NCBI GenBank assembly: GCA_028711405.1
Contig: JAQTSH010000028.1
Location: forward strand, 1 to 13,022
DNA from: Methanoregula sp.
Lineage (GTDB): Archaea > Halobacteriota > Methanomicrobia > Methanomicrobiales > Methanospirillaceae
Length of the DNA stretch: 13,022 nucleotides
Direction: 5' to 3'
Both the position numbers and the translations under genes were made by a program. Shown piece after piece: positions 1 to 6,745 of this stretch. The notes below the pieces were generated by a model. It was not told the origin of the DNA. It saw nothing but the letters and a program-made list of their open reading frames with translations, and did not search any database. Each line of letters begins with the position of its first letter. Position 1 is the stretch's first letter.

Positions 1-709
1 CAAGTCCGGACAGGTAATGCTTTGTGGTCAGCTCGATGACCCCCACGCTGATGGAAAACCCCGGGATGAGGTAAATGATCGCGGATAGGGTTACAAGGTA
101 CACATTTATCCCCGGCACGAAAAAGCCCGTCACAGCCGAGAGCACCCCCGCAACCAGTGCACACAAAAATGGCTTCCAATCCGCAAACCGTCCCAGGTAA
201 TGCCCTGAGAACGTCACCATGAGAAAAACAACAAGGCTGAACACCGCCGCAAGCAGGATATCCCACCAGCTCCCCTGCAGGAAGCCCGCAAATCCTGCCC
301 CGCAGAGCGCGTAGGCAAGTGCCACTATCCAGTTCCGGTAGGGTGGTGGCATCGCGTCGATTTCATCCAGAGTCTCTGTTGCCTTGTCAATGCTGACACT
401 GCCTTTTTCGACTGCGTTCACCAGCTCGCCCACCTGTGCAAGTTTTGCGAGGTCAAACCCTGTGCCCGGCATGGTGACAAGATGCTGCTGCTGCCAGAAC
501 CCGTCATCCTTTTTCATGAATGTAAACGAGATGCTGGTTGGCGTGGATGAGAATATTCCCTGGTATCCTAAGGCTTTTGTAACCCGTGAAAGGTATGACT
601 CAAGCCGGAGTGCCTGGGGACCGTATCGATGCGCCAGGGTCCCCAGCTTGATCACGAACCTGCAGGCGGATTCAAACCTCACTTCTTCGTCAGTATCTCT
701 TTCCGGCAT
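1..709 (-). CDS. ThrE-type threonine/serine exporter family protein, partial at left edge
   Basis: Reading the minus strand from ATG at 709 gives 236 codons that stay open to the window edge, so the C-terminus is missing. A soluble N-terminal half (about residues 1-120, with HRYGPQALRLESYL and LDEIDAMPPPY) leads into at least four hydrophobic segments near 126-145, 149-169, 180-200 and 202-222. The last ends in IPGFSISVGVIELTT, which fits the PG-containing helix of the ThrE (DUF1212, PF06738) family. Known members are inner-membrane exporters of threonine and serine; the substrate here is inferred from family only. A good ribosome-binding site, GGGAG, sits 5 bases before the start. The gap to the upstream amidohydrolase is about 60 bases without an evident promoter, so it may be co-transcribed with it. 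Family assignment is fairly firm; function is less so. Confidence 0.8.
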   Translation of the reverse strand, partial: MPERDTDEEVRFESACRFVIKLGTLAHRYGPQALRLESYLSRVTKALGYQGIFSSTPTSISFTFMKKDDGFWQQQHLVTMPGTGFDLAKLAQVGELVNAVEKGSVSIDKATETLDEIDAMPPPYRNWIVALAYALCGAGFAGFLQGSWWDILLAAVFSLVVFLMVTFSGHYLGRFADWKPFLCALVAGVLSAVTGFFVPGINVYLVTLSAIIYLIPGFSISVGVIELTTKHYLSGL

Positions 710-769
710 ATGGTCTCCCTGTCAGGTTTTTGGATCTTCTCGTACTACGGCACCGGTGGACCCGGCAGG

Positions 770-1996
770 TCAGAGGGTATTTTTATAGATCGTTCCGGCT
801 TTTATGATCAAACGGATATTTCTGCTGTCGGTGATCGCGGAAATATCTTTCAGGGGATCTTTTTCGAGAACGAGAATATCAGCATACGCCAGCTCGGATA
901 TCTCACCAAGGTTTCCGGACTGGTTCAACACCTCGGCATTGATCTTCGTTGCCGAGATGATCGTATCGATGGGCTTCTCGATACCGGACCGCAGCGTAAA
1001 TTCATTGATCTGCTCCTCCCAGAGCGGTCCTAAGAGGTCGGTGCCAAACCCGATCTTTATCCCGTGTTTCCGGGCGAGCATGACCGCATCGAGTGCCTGT
1101 ACCCTTACAGAACCCAGTTTTTTTAAGCTTTCTTCGGGAAACTGGTAATCTGCGCCTCTTCGTGCGAGCGCGTCATAGGTGATGATGGTCGGGATCAGGT
1201 AGGCTCCTTTCTCCTTCATCATAACCGCGGTCTCTTCATCGAGCAGGTTGCCATGCTCGATGCTCCGGACTCCGTACTTCAGGCAGATCTGGATGGCTTT
1301 CGGGGAGAGCACGTGAGCGGCAATGTAGGTGCTCTTTGCCTGTGCCTCCTCATAAATGGCTGCCAGTTCCTCGCCGCTGTATTGCGTATCGGTGAGACGA
1401 TCATCCGGGGATGCGACGCCACCGGCTGCCATGATCTTGATAAATGATGCTCCTTTCCTGAGTTCGGACCGGCACGCCCGGCGCACCTCCGTGATCCCAT
1501 CGGCGATCTGACCGATGCTGGTTGCCGAAGACTGCATAGGCGCCCCGTACTCGCCATCGTAGGTCATTGCCCGGAAATCCCCGTGCCCGCCGGTCTGGCT
1601 CAACGCCCGCCCGCAATAGAACAATCGGGATCCCGGTATAATCCCGTTATTCACCGCCATTGCCAAGCCAAAATCGGCACCGCCCACGTCCCGCATGGTG
1701 GTGAACCCTCGCTGCAATGCCTCGGTAAGGTTCTTCGCTGCGCAGCAGGTGTTGTACGTGACGGGCAGTTGCGGTGTTGCAAGGTCCACGGTCGCAGAGG
1801 TGACATGCACGTGTGCATCGATCAGTCCGGGGATAATATATTTTCCCGCTGCATCGATGACAACATCGCCTTTTCCCACAGGGACAGGAGACGGTGTCAG
1901 TGTGGTGATTTTGTCGCCTTCGACAACAATATTCTTTTTCTCGTACTGTGACGTGTGGACATTCAAGACCTCGCCATTGTTGATGATCGTTTTCAT
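770..1996 (-). CDS. Metal-dependent amidohydrolase (imidazolonepropionase-like, COG1228), paralogue 1
   Basis: An amidohydrolase-superfamily enzyme of 408 residues. With the longer GTG start at 2047 as residue 1, the metal-site residues are His79 and His81 (DAHVHV), Lys204 as likely carboxylated bridging lysine (SFIKIMAAGG), His245 (AAHV), His265 (IEHGN) and Asp337 (GFGTD). These describe a binuclear zinc TIM-barrel hydrolase, flanked by the small beta domain formed by the N-terminus (GEVLNVHT) and C-terminus (ADILVLEKDPL). Related enzymes hydrolyse dipeptides with C-terminal Pro, Arg or Lys, or cyclic amides; the substrate cannot be read from sequence. I prefer ATG at 1996 because AAAGGATGG precedes it, and because the second copy gives the same 408 residues from its own RBS-backed ATG while the N-terminal extensions of the two copies do not match. 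No signal peptide is seen, so it is probably cytoplasmic. Confidence 0.88.
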   Translation of the reverse strand: MKTIINNGEVLNVHTSQYEKKNIVVEGDKITTLTPSPVPVGKGDVVIDAAGKYIIPGLIDAHVHVTSATVDLATPQLPVTYNTCCAAKNLTEALQRGFTTMRDVGGADFGLAMAVNNGIIPGSRLFYCGRALSQTGGHGDFRAMTYDGEYGAPMQSSATSIGQIADGITEVRRACRSELRKGASFIKIMAAGGVASPDDRLTDTQYSGEELAAIYEEAQAKSTYIAAHVLSPKAIQICLKYGVRSIEHGNLLDEETAVMMKEKGAYLIPTIITYDALARRGADYQFPEESLKKLGSVRVQALDAVMLARKHGIKIGFGTDLLGPLWEEQINEFTLRSGIEKPIDTIISATKINAEVLNQSGNLGEISELAYADILVLEKDPLKDISAITDSRNIRLIIKAGTIYKNTL

Positions 1997-2084
1997 TTTT
2001 TCCATCCTTTGTGTCTGGTTCGCACCGGTAACCGGGTTGTCTGCCACGTGCTCTTATGGCATATCCTGTGGGGTATAACTCTCG

Positions 2085-2111
2085 TTGATCCGGGATCTAA
2101 AAAAGGCTTTG
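2085..2111 (-). promoter_or_regulatory. Conserved upstream element of amidohydrolase 1 (box-A-like)
   Basis: This 27-base block matches 4081-4107, upstream of the second amidohydrolase, at 22 of 27 positions and at nearly the same distance from the start codon (89 and 91 bases). On the minus strand it reads CAAAGCCTTTTTTAGA, an A-rich then T-rich pattern that could be an archaeal BRE/TATA element. Its conservation may simply reflect the extent of the gene duplication. Promoter function is inferred. Confidence 0.4.
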
Positions 2112-2181
2112 GAGAGCGTATCGCACTGCGGATCAACAGAAAACCGAGCCTCGTGCGGGAATCCCACGGGAAGAATATATC

Positions 2182-2616
2182 ATGGCTACGATGCCATCAC
2201 CTTCTATGAGAGAGAACCTGAAGAAAAACGAGTCTTTACAACATCCTTCGATAGTTTCGGAGATACAGGCAATGATGGAGGAGATAATTGCCGCAGCCGA
2301 ACAGGTCGATGTCGAGAAGACGTTCTTGTACCTGACACGCGACCCGGGAGCGATATTTTTCCAGAACAACCAGCATTACACCCGGGACTCCCTCATCTCC
2401 CACTTTCGCGAGAAATACAAAAAGTTGCATTCGCAGAAGTTACATGTTACCCGTTCGGAGATTATCGATCTCGGATCCGAATTCGCGATATGGATTGGGT
2501 ACGGGGATGGACTGACCGAGACGAACACCGGTGAGTCGATCACCTCATCCTTTACCGAGACCTGGGTCTGGCAGAAGATTACGGGCAATTGGGTGGCGAC
2601 GCATTACCATGGATAG
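2182..2616 (+). CDS. SnoaL/NTF2-like fold small protein
   Basis: A 144-residue protein. After a short polar N-terminus, helices (SEIQAMMEEIIAAAEQVD) precede LTRDPGAIFFQNNQHYTRDSL and then beta-strand-rich sequence ending in ETWVWQKITGNWVATHYHG. This is the layout of SnoaL/DUF4440-type NTF2-like proteins, which close a cone-shaped pocket and often end in a W..xxHYH strand. Members range from enzymes to binding proteins, so no reaction is assigned. It lies alone on the plus strand between the two minus-strand amidohydrolase paralogues, divergent from the first and convergent with the second. The start is uncertain: ATG 2182 has only a weak GGGAAG upstream, and ATG 2191 or 2206 would also serve. 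AATATATC just before 2182 could be a TATA box feeding a near-leaderless start at 2206. Confidence 0.75.
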   Translation: MATMPSPSMRENLKKNESLQHPSIVSEIQAMMEEIIAAAEQVDVEKTFLYLTRDPGAIFFQNNQHYTRDSLISHFREKYKKLHSQKLHVTRSEIIDLGSEFAIWIGYGDGLTETNTGESITSSFTETWVWQKITGNWVATHYHG

Positions 2617-2763
2617 CCCATGAGAGGACGGGAGAGCGGGGCGAGCGTTCTGATACATTCAGGCTCGAATACCACAGGGAGAAGGATCTCTCCCCTGCCG
2701 GAATCCTGCACCGTACATATCATAGTTGATGCGCCCATCCAGTCCTGGCAGGGGGGCGGCGGA

Positions 2764-3990
2764 TCACAGAATGTTCTTGTAGATCGTTCCAGCCTTCATG
2801 ATCATCCGGATATGTGTGCAGTCAGTAATCGCAGAGATATCCGAAACAGGATCTTTATCGAAAACACAGATATCAGCACATGCCTGCTCGGAGATCTCTC
2901 CCAGGTTCCCGGACTGGTTCAGCACCTCTGCGTTGATCTTCGTCGCCGAAAGGATCGTATCGATGGGCTTCTCGACGCGGGAGCGCAGTGTAAATTCGTT
3001 CGTCTGCTCTTCCCACAGGGGTCCCAGAAGATCGGTACCGAACCCAATCTTCACCCCGTGTTTCCTGGCGATCTTGACTGCCTCAAGTGCCTGAACCCGC
3101 ACGGAACCCAGTTTGGTGATGCTCTCTGCGGGGAACCTGTACTCGGCGCCTCTTCTCGCGAGCGCGTCATAGGTGATGACCGTCGGGATCAGGTAGGCGC
3201 CTTTCTCCTTCATCATCACAGCGGTCTCTTCGTCAAGCAGGTTGCCGTGCTCGATCGTCCTGACCCCATGCTGAAGGCAGATCTGGATCGCCTGGGCTGA
3301 GTACACATGAGCCGCGACGTACGTGCTCTTTGCCTGAGCCTCTTCTGAAATGGCAGCCAGTTCCTCACTGCTGTATTGCGTATCGGTGACGCGATCACCG
3401 GGCGAGGCAACCCCGCCGGCAGCCATGATCTTGATGAAGGACGCACCTTTCCTGAGCTCCGACCGGCAGGCTCGCCGTACCTCGGTGATCCCGTCCGCAA
3501 TCTGCCCGATACTGGTTGCCGACGTCTGCATCGGCGCCCCGTACTCGCCATCATACGTCTTCTCCCGGAAATCCCCGTGCCCGCCGGTCTGGCTCAGTGC
3601 CCGCCCGCAATAAAAGAGCCGTGATCCCGGTATGATCCCGCTGTTCACCGCCATTGCAAGCCCGAAGTCAGCGCCACCTACATCCCGCATCGTAGTGAAA
3701 CCCCGCTGCAAGGCTTCCCTGAGATTTCTCGTCGCACAACACGTGATATAAGTGATGGGCAGTTGCGGCATTGCCAGGTCCACCGTCGCAGACGTCACAT
3801 GCACATGGGCATCGATCAGCCCCGGAAGCACATAGTTCCCCTCCACATCGATGACCAGATCATCCTGCCGTGCAGGCACCGGGGATTCAGTCAGGCTCGT
3901 GATCTTTTCGCCCGTAACAACGATGTTCTTCTTCTCGTACCGGGCGGTGTGGACATTCAGGACTTCGCCGTTTTTGATAATCGTTCGCAT
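2764..3990 (-). CDS. Metal-dependent amidohydrolase (imidazolonepropionase-like, COG1228), paralogue 2
   Basis: The second tandem copy also encodes 408 residues from ATG 3990, which is preceded by GAGGATGA. By eye it differs from the neighbouring copy at about 65 of 408 positions (roughly 84% identity) with no gap. Every metal-site motif is kept: DAHVHV, FIKIMAAGG, AAHV, IEHGN and GFGTD. Differences cluster in the N-terminal beta domain (for example TESPVPARQDDLVIDVEGNY) and in the C-terminal 50 residues. The central barrel segment, including GGADFGLAMAV and GGHGDF, is almost unchanged, although many codons there differ synonymously, which points to selection on the protein rather than a very recent copy. 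The tail carries two cysteines (QACADICVF) absent from copy 1. Substrate is unknown; a dipeptidase or cyclic-amide hydrolase role is family-level inference. Confidence 0.88.
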   Translation of the reverse strand: MRTIIKNGEVLNVHTARYEKKNIVVTGEKITSLTESPVPARQDDLVIDVEGNYVLPGLIDAHVHVTSATVDLAMPQLPITYITCCATRNLREALQRGFTTMRDVGGADFGLAMAVNSGIIPGSRLFYCGRALSQTGGHGDFREKTYDGEYGAPMQTSATSIGQIADGITEVRRACRSELRKGASFIKIMAAGGVASPGDRVTDTQYSSEELAAISEEAQAKSTYVAAHVYSAQAIQICLQHGVRTIEHGNLLDEETAVMMKEKGAYLIPTVITYDALARRGAEYRFPAESITKLGSVRVQALEAVKIARKHGVKIGFGTDLLGPLWEEQTNEFTLRSRVEKPIDTILSATKINAEVLNQSGNLGEISEQACADICVFDKDPVSDISAITDCTHIRMIMKAGTIYKNIL

Positions 3991-4080
3991 TCTGTCATCC
4001 TCGATTTCTGGTTCATTGGCATGTTGAAGTTTCTGCCACGCGACTGCCAGCACAGCAGGGTCATGTGGCTATACACCTCC

Positions 4081-4107
4081 TTGATCTGGTTTCTACAAAA
4101 GCCTTTG
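4081..4107 (-). promoter_or_regulatory. Conserved upstream element of amidohydrolase 2 (box-A-like)
   Basis: This is the counterpart of the block at 2085-2111, with 22 of 27 bases identical. The minus strand reads CAAAGGCTTTTGTAGA. A consensus GGAGGTG follows at 4080-4074. A similar AAAGCCTTTTG string occurs 30 bases before the aIF2-beta start (4878-4868), which favours a promoter element over chance, but no start site can be read from sequence. Confidence 0.4.
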
Positions 4108-4163
4108 CCGGATAGAGGTGCCCGACTACGTCAGAATGTCACGGACCGTTCAGGAACATCACA

Positions 4164-4219
4164 CACAGCGAAAAAAGAAAAATCTCCCGGTACCCCATCG
4201 CGGGTCCGGGCAAAAAAAA
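4164..4219 (-). terminator. Terminator downstream of aIF2-beta
   Basis: Directly after the aIF2-beta stop, the minus strand has a run of eight T (4219-4212). A GC hairpin follows, with outer arms CCCGG and CCGGG, inner arms CCC and GGG and loop GCGAT, and then further T-rich sequence to about 4164. Oligo-T tracts are the usual archaeal termination signal; the hairpin may add to it. Confidence 0.6.
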
Positions 4220-4220
4220 T

Positions 4221-4838
4221 TTATTCCGTTGCCCGTTCGGTGAAGACAATCGAACCGGAGATGCGGGAGATCCGGATCTTCAGGTTCTGACCGGGCTTCG
4301 CATTTGCCACGTACATGATATAACGCCCCATCTTCACGACACCGTCGCCACGTTTCGAGAGGGACTGGATCTCCACATCCATCACCTGACCCTCCTCAAG
4401 GCTCTCCGAGACGGGTTCGGTCCTGACCTTCCGCTTCCGCACCGGGCGGTGCCCCCCGCACGCATCGCAGCGCAACAACTGGATCCGGTCATCTTTCACG
4501 AGCCGGGTGTCAGGCTTCCCGCACTCTGAACAGATCACGTAGTCATCGACATAACTCTTGATGATCATACGGATGAGCGAGATCTCAAACTTACCATTGA
4601 AAATTGCCCGGTTGCCATCGATCTTCCCCGATGTGCCCAGCTCGCCGAGCATATACTTCATCAGGTGGTCTTTATCCCGGCGTATCTTATCGGCGATCTC
4701 AACAAAATTATCGAGAATGGTGGTCTTGCCTTCCACGTATGCCTTCGCCTCGGGAACTATAAAACGTTCAGAGGACTCGGTCTTCTCTGATATATGGGAA
4801 TATGCCTGCTTCAGGAGGGCTTCATAGGGATCCGTCAT
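4221..4838 (-). CDS. Translation initiation factor aIF2 subunit beta with C-terminal TRAM domain
   Basis: A 205-residue protein. The aIF2-beta/eIF5 fold covers about residues 1-130: YEALLKQAYS, ERFIVPEAKAYVEGKTTILDNF, DHLMKYMLGELGTSGKIDG. A C4 zinc ribbon follows with Cys103, Cys106, Cys124 and Cys127 (CSEC...CDAC). Residues about 148-205 form a TRAM domain (GQVMDVEIQSLSKRGDGVV ... GSIVFTERA), an RNA-binding beta barrel fused to aIF2-beta in several methanogen lineages. The factor is part of the aIF2 heterotrimer that brings initiator Met-tRNA to the small ribosomal subunit. I chose ATG 4838 because family members begin at this point (TDPYEALL); an in-frame GTG at 4862 would add eight residues without support. 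No clear ribosome-binding site precedes 4838, so the mRNA may be nearly leaderless. Confidence 0.95.
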   Translation of the reverse strand: MTDPYEALLKQAYSHISEKTESSERFIVPEAKAYVEGKTTILDNFVEIADKIRRDKDHLMKYMLGELGTSGKIDGNRAIFNGKFEISLIRMIIKSYVDDYVICSECGKPDTRLVKDDRIQLLRCDACGGHRPVRKRKVRTEPVSESLEEGQVMDVEIQSLSKRGDGVVKMGRYIMYVANAKPGQNLKIRISRISGSIVFTERATE

Positions 4839-4867
4839 ACTTGCATAATATAAAGGAGCCACCGATG

Positions 4868-4878
4868 CAAAAGGCTTT
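4868..4878 (-). promoter_or_regulatory. Possible box A for aIF2-beta
   Basis: The minus strand reads AAAGCCTTTTG about 33 bases before ATG 4838, a distance that would give an almost leaderless transcript and fit the missing ribosome-binding site. TTTATATTA at 4854-4846 looks more like a TATA box but is so close to the start codon that its transcript would begin inside the gene. Confidence 0.3.
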
Positions 4879-4901
4879 CCCAGTACCGGTACCTGCCGTT
4901 C

Positions 4902-5457
4902 TCAGCTGGTACAACCCCGGGTTTCGTTGCGGTCTGCCCGGCGGTTCCCCGCCCGGCACACACCCAATACGGGAGTCAGTTTCGCGTTCCTGACCAGTTG
5001 GGCAAAATCCCGGTTTTTCTTCTCATCCTCGATCTCTTTCTGGTTGAACCCATACGCGCCGCAGAACTTCATCCCCCGCGCCTCTATCCATTTCTGTACG
5101 CAGGCTTCACTCTCGCCCCGTCTCCCGCCGTGCGTGAAGAACGCCACCGCCTGTTTGCCCTCGCAGCCGGTGAGCGCGGCAATGCAATTGCAGCATGGAT
5201 GACCGGCGACGGCTTGAACGCCCAGACCGGGGAACCGAATGCGATCAGGTCATACGAGGAGACATCAATGGAGGCAGGTTCGATCGCGGTCAGCTTCTCG
5301 CCCCGTGCCTTCTTGCACCGCAGTAAAAACCGGGTCAGTACTGAATACGACGCACGGTCAGATCCCTCGACCAGCTGCCCGTCGCACGCCGTAGCAGGTG
5401 CTGCGCGACATGACGGGTGTTTCCCGTCTCGCTATGATAGAGAATACAGAGTTTTAT
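4902..5457 (-). pseudogene. Decayed flavodoxin-family gene
   Basis: The minus strand encodes an almost complete flavodoxin in three reading frames. Frame one gives IKLCILYHSETGNTRHVAQH, with the FMN phosphate loop SETGNTRH. Frame two gives CDGQLVEGSDRASYS onward to YDLIAFGSPVWAFKPSP. Frame three gives AFFTHGGRRGESEACVQKW and the C-terminus, ending in TGA at 4902. The first break, near 5395, is explained by loss of one G (CTGCT for CTGGCT). The second, near 5190-5181, is explained by a tandem duplication of ATTGC; removing one copy restores the family-like sequence AAIAALTGCEGKQ. The expected start codon is ATA (5457-5455), with no in-frame ATG, GTG or TTG near it. Flavodoxins carry one or two electrons on FMN. 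Three independent lesions argue for a real pseudogene rather than one sequencing error. Confidence 0.85.
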
Positions 5458-5474
5458 CCGATAGAATACACCGG

Positions 5475-5482
5475 AAAAAAAA
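5475..5482 (-). terminator. Oligo-T terminator after ilvC
   Basis: A run of eight T on the minus strand begins 11 bases after the ilvC stop codon and has no hairpin, typical of archaeal intrinsic termination. It separates ilvC from the flavodoxin remnant. Confidence 0.5.
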
Positions 5483-5492
5483 GGTTTCAGGA

Positions 5493-6569
5493 TTACTTCT
5501 TTCGCGAAGTGGCTTTCGGGGCAGGCTTCTTTGCCTTCTTACCTGCGGAAACCTTCTTCGCGGCGGGTGCTGCCTCAGGCTCAGTTCTGAACTGCGGCAT
5601 CATGCCCCGGACTTCTCTCCCCACTTCCTCGATGAGGTGATCCTCGTCGGCTTTTGTGAGCGCGTTAAAGACCGGACGGTTCACCATGTTCTCGAGCATC
5701 CACTCCTTTGCGAACTCGCCGCTCTGGATCTCGTCGAGGATCTCCTGCATCGCTTCATACGCCTCAGGACCGATCACCCGGGGGCCCCTCGTCAGATCCC
5801 CATATTGCGCGGTGTTGCTGATGTACTTGCGCATGTTCGTCAGCCCGCCCTCGTAGATCAGGTCAACGATCAGTTTCGTCTCGTGGAGCACTTCGAGGTA
5901 CGCCATCTCCGGTGCATACCCGGCATCGACGAGCGTCTCAAAGCCAGCCTTGATGAGCGCGGTTGTTCCCCCGCAGAGCACTGCCTGCTCCCCGAAGAGA
6001 TCGGTCTCGGTCTCCTCACGGAAGGACGTCTCAAGGACCACTGCCCGCGTCGCGCCAATCCCTTTTGCATAGGCAAGGGCGATCTTGTGGGCTTTACCGG
6101 AGTAATCCTGCTGCACTGCGATCAGTGCCGGCACACCTTTTCCCTCTTCATACTGGCGGCGCACCATGAACCCGGGTCCTTTCGGCGCAACCATGATCAC
6201 ATCCACCGTTGCCGGGGGCACGATCTGCCCGAAATGGATGTTGAACCCATGGGAGAACATGAGACACTTGTTCGCAGTCAGGTGCGGCAGGATCTCGGCG
6301 CGGAAGACCGCTGCCTGGTGCTCATCGGGAAGAAGGATCTGGATGATATCAGACTTCTTCACCGCTTCTGCGACGGTCATCACGTTCATGCCGTCCTTTG
6401 CCGCCGCATCCCAGCTCTTGCCCGGGCGCAACCCGATCACGACATCAAGCCCGGAATCGCGCAGGTTCAATGACTGCCCACGTCCCTGGGAACCGTACCC
6501 GATAACGGCTATGCGTTTACCTTTCAGGACACCAAGATCGGCATCTGCCTCATAATATTTTTTCATCAT
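5493..6569 (-). CDS. ilvC: Ketol-acid reductoisomerase (NAD(P)+), class I
   Basis: IlvC converts acetolactate and acetohydroxybutyrate to the dihydroxy acids of valine, leucine and isoleucine synthesis, using Mg2+ and NAD(P)H. The 358-residue protein has an N-terminal Rossmann domain with GYGSQGRGQSLNLRDSG at 24-40 and the short class I cofactor loop GLRPGKSW (46-53). His107 lies in MFSHGFN and Lys130 in APKGPG. The knotted helical domain supplies the Mg ligands Asp190 and Glu194 (TDLFGEQ) and Glu226 and Glu230 (EVLHE), with Ser251 in ISNTAQYG. The usual GYGSQGHA here reads GYGSQGRG. A lysine/alanine/proline-rich tail of about 29 residues (330-358) exceeds the family's usual length of about 330. 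The start has GGAGAT eight bases before two consecutive ATGs; the second may be used. No other branched-chain genes are nearby. Confidence 0.96.
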   Translation of the reverse strand: MMKKYYEADADLGVLKGKRIAVIGYGSQGRGQSLNLRDSGLDVVIGLRPGKSWDAAAKDGMNVMTVAEAVKKSDIIQILLPDEHQAAVFRAEILPHLTANKCLMFSHGFNIHFGQIVPPATVDVIMVAPKGPGFMVRRQYEEGKGVPALIAVQQDYSGKAHKIALAYAKGIGATRAVVLETSFREETETDLFGEQAVLCGGTTALIKAGFETLVDAGYAPEMAYLEVLHETKLIVDLIYEGGLTNMRKYISNTAQYGDLTRGPRVIGPEAYEAMQEILDEIQSGEFAKEWMLENMVNRPVFNALTKADEDHLIEEVGREVRGMMPQFRTEPEAAPAAKKVSAGKKAKKPAPKATSRKK

Positions 6570-6597
6570 AGTGTATCTCCATTGATATCAGCAACAA

Positions 6598-6624
6598 AGC
6601 ACATAAATATTATATGAAAAGACT
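6598..6624. promoter_or_regulatory. Shared divergent promoter region of ilvC and mptA
   Basis: The 20 bases ACATAAATATTATATGAAAA (6601-6620) are TATA-like on both strands. On the minus strand, CATATAATATTTATG lies about 35-50 bases before the ilvC start. On the plus strand, AAATATTATAT would place a transcript start near 6635-6640, ahead of mptA. Sharing one AT-rich block implies that transcription in the two directions could interfere. The call rests on composition and position only. Confidence 0.5.
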
Positions 6625-6745
6625 AAAGAAGCACACTTGGAATAACCACTGGAAGCGATGACCTATTAAGAACACACCTGGTGTCAAAACCTCTGATCAG
6701 ACATTCAGCGGAAAACTGCCCGATGTACAGTCAACCTGTCCTGAC

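Noticed and set aside
2617..2763. Possible short plus-strand frame after the SnoaL-like gene
   Set aside because: It continues only as an antisense reading of amidohydrolase 2 and has no independent support.
4998..6473. A 491-codon open frame on the plus strand, opposite ilvC and the flavodoxin remnant
   Set aside because: It is antisense to a well-identified enzyme, its translation is Arg/His/Leu-rich without any recognisable domain, and it is explained by GC-biased codons of the real gene.
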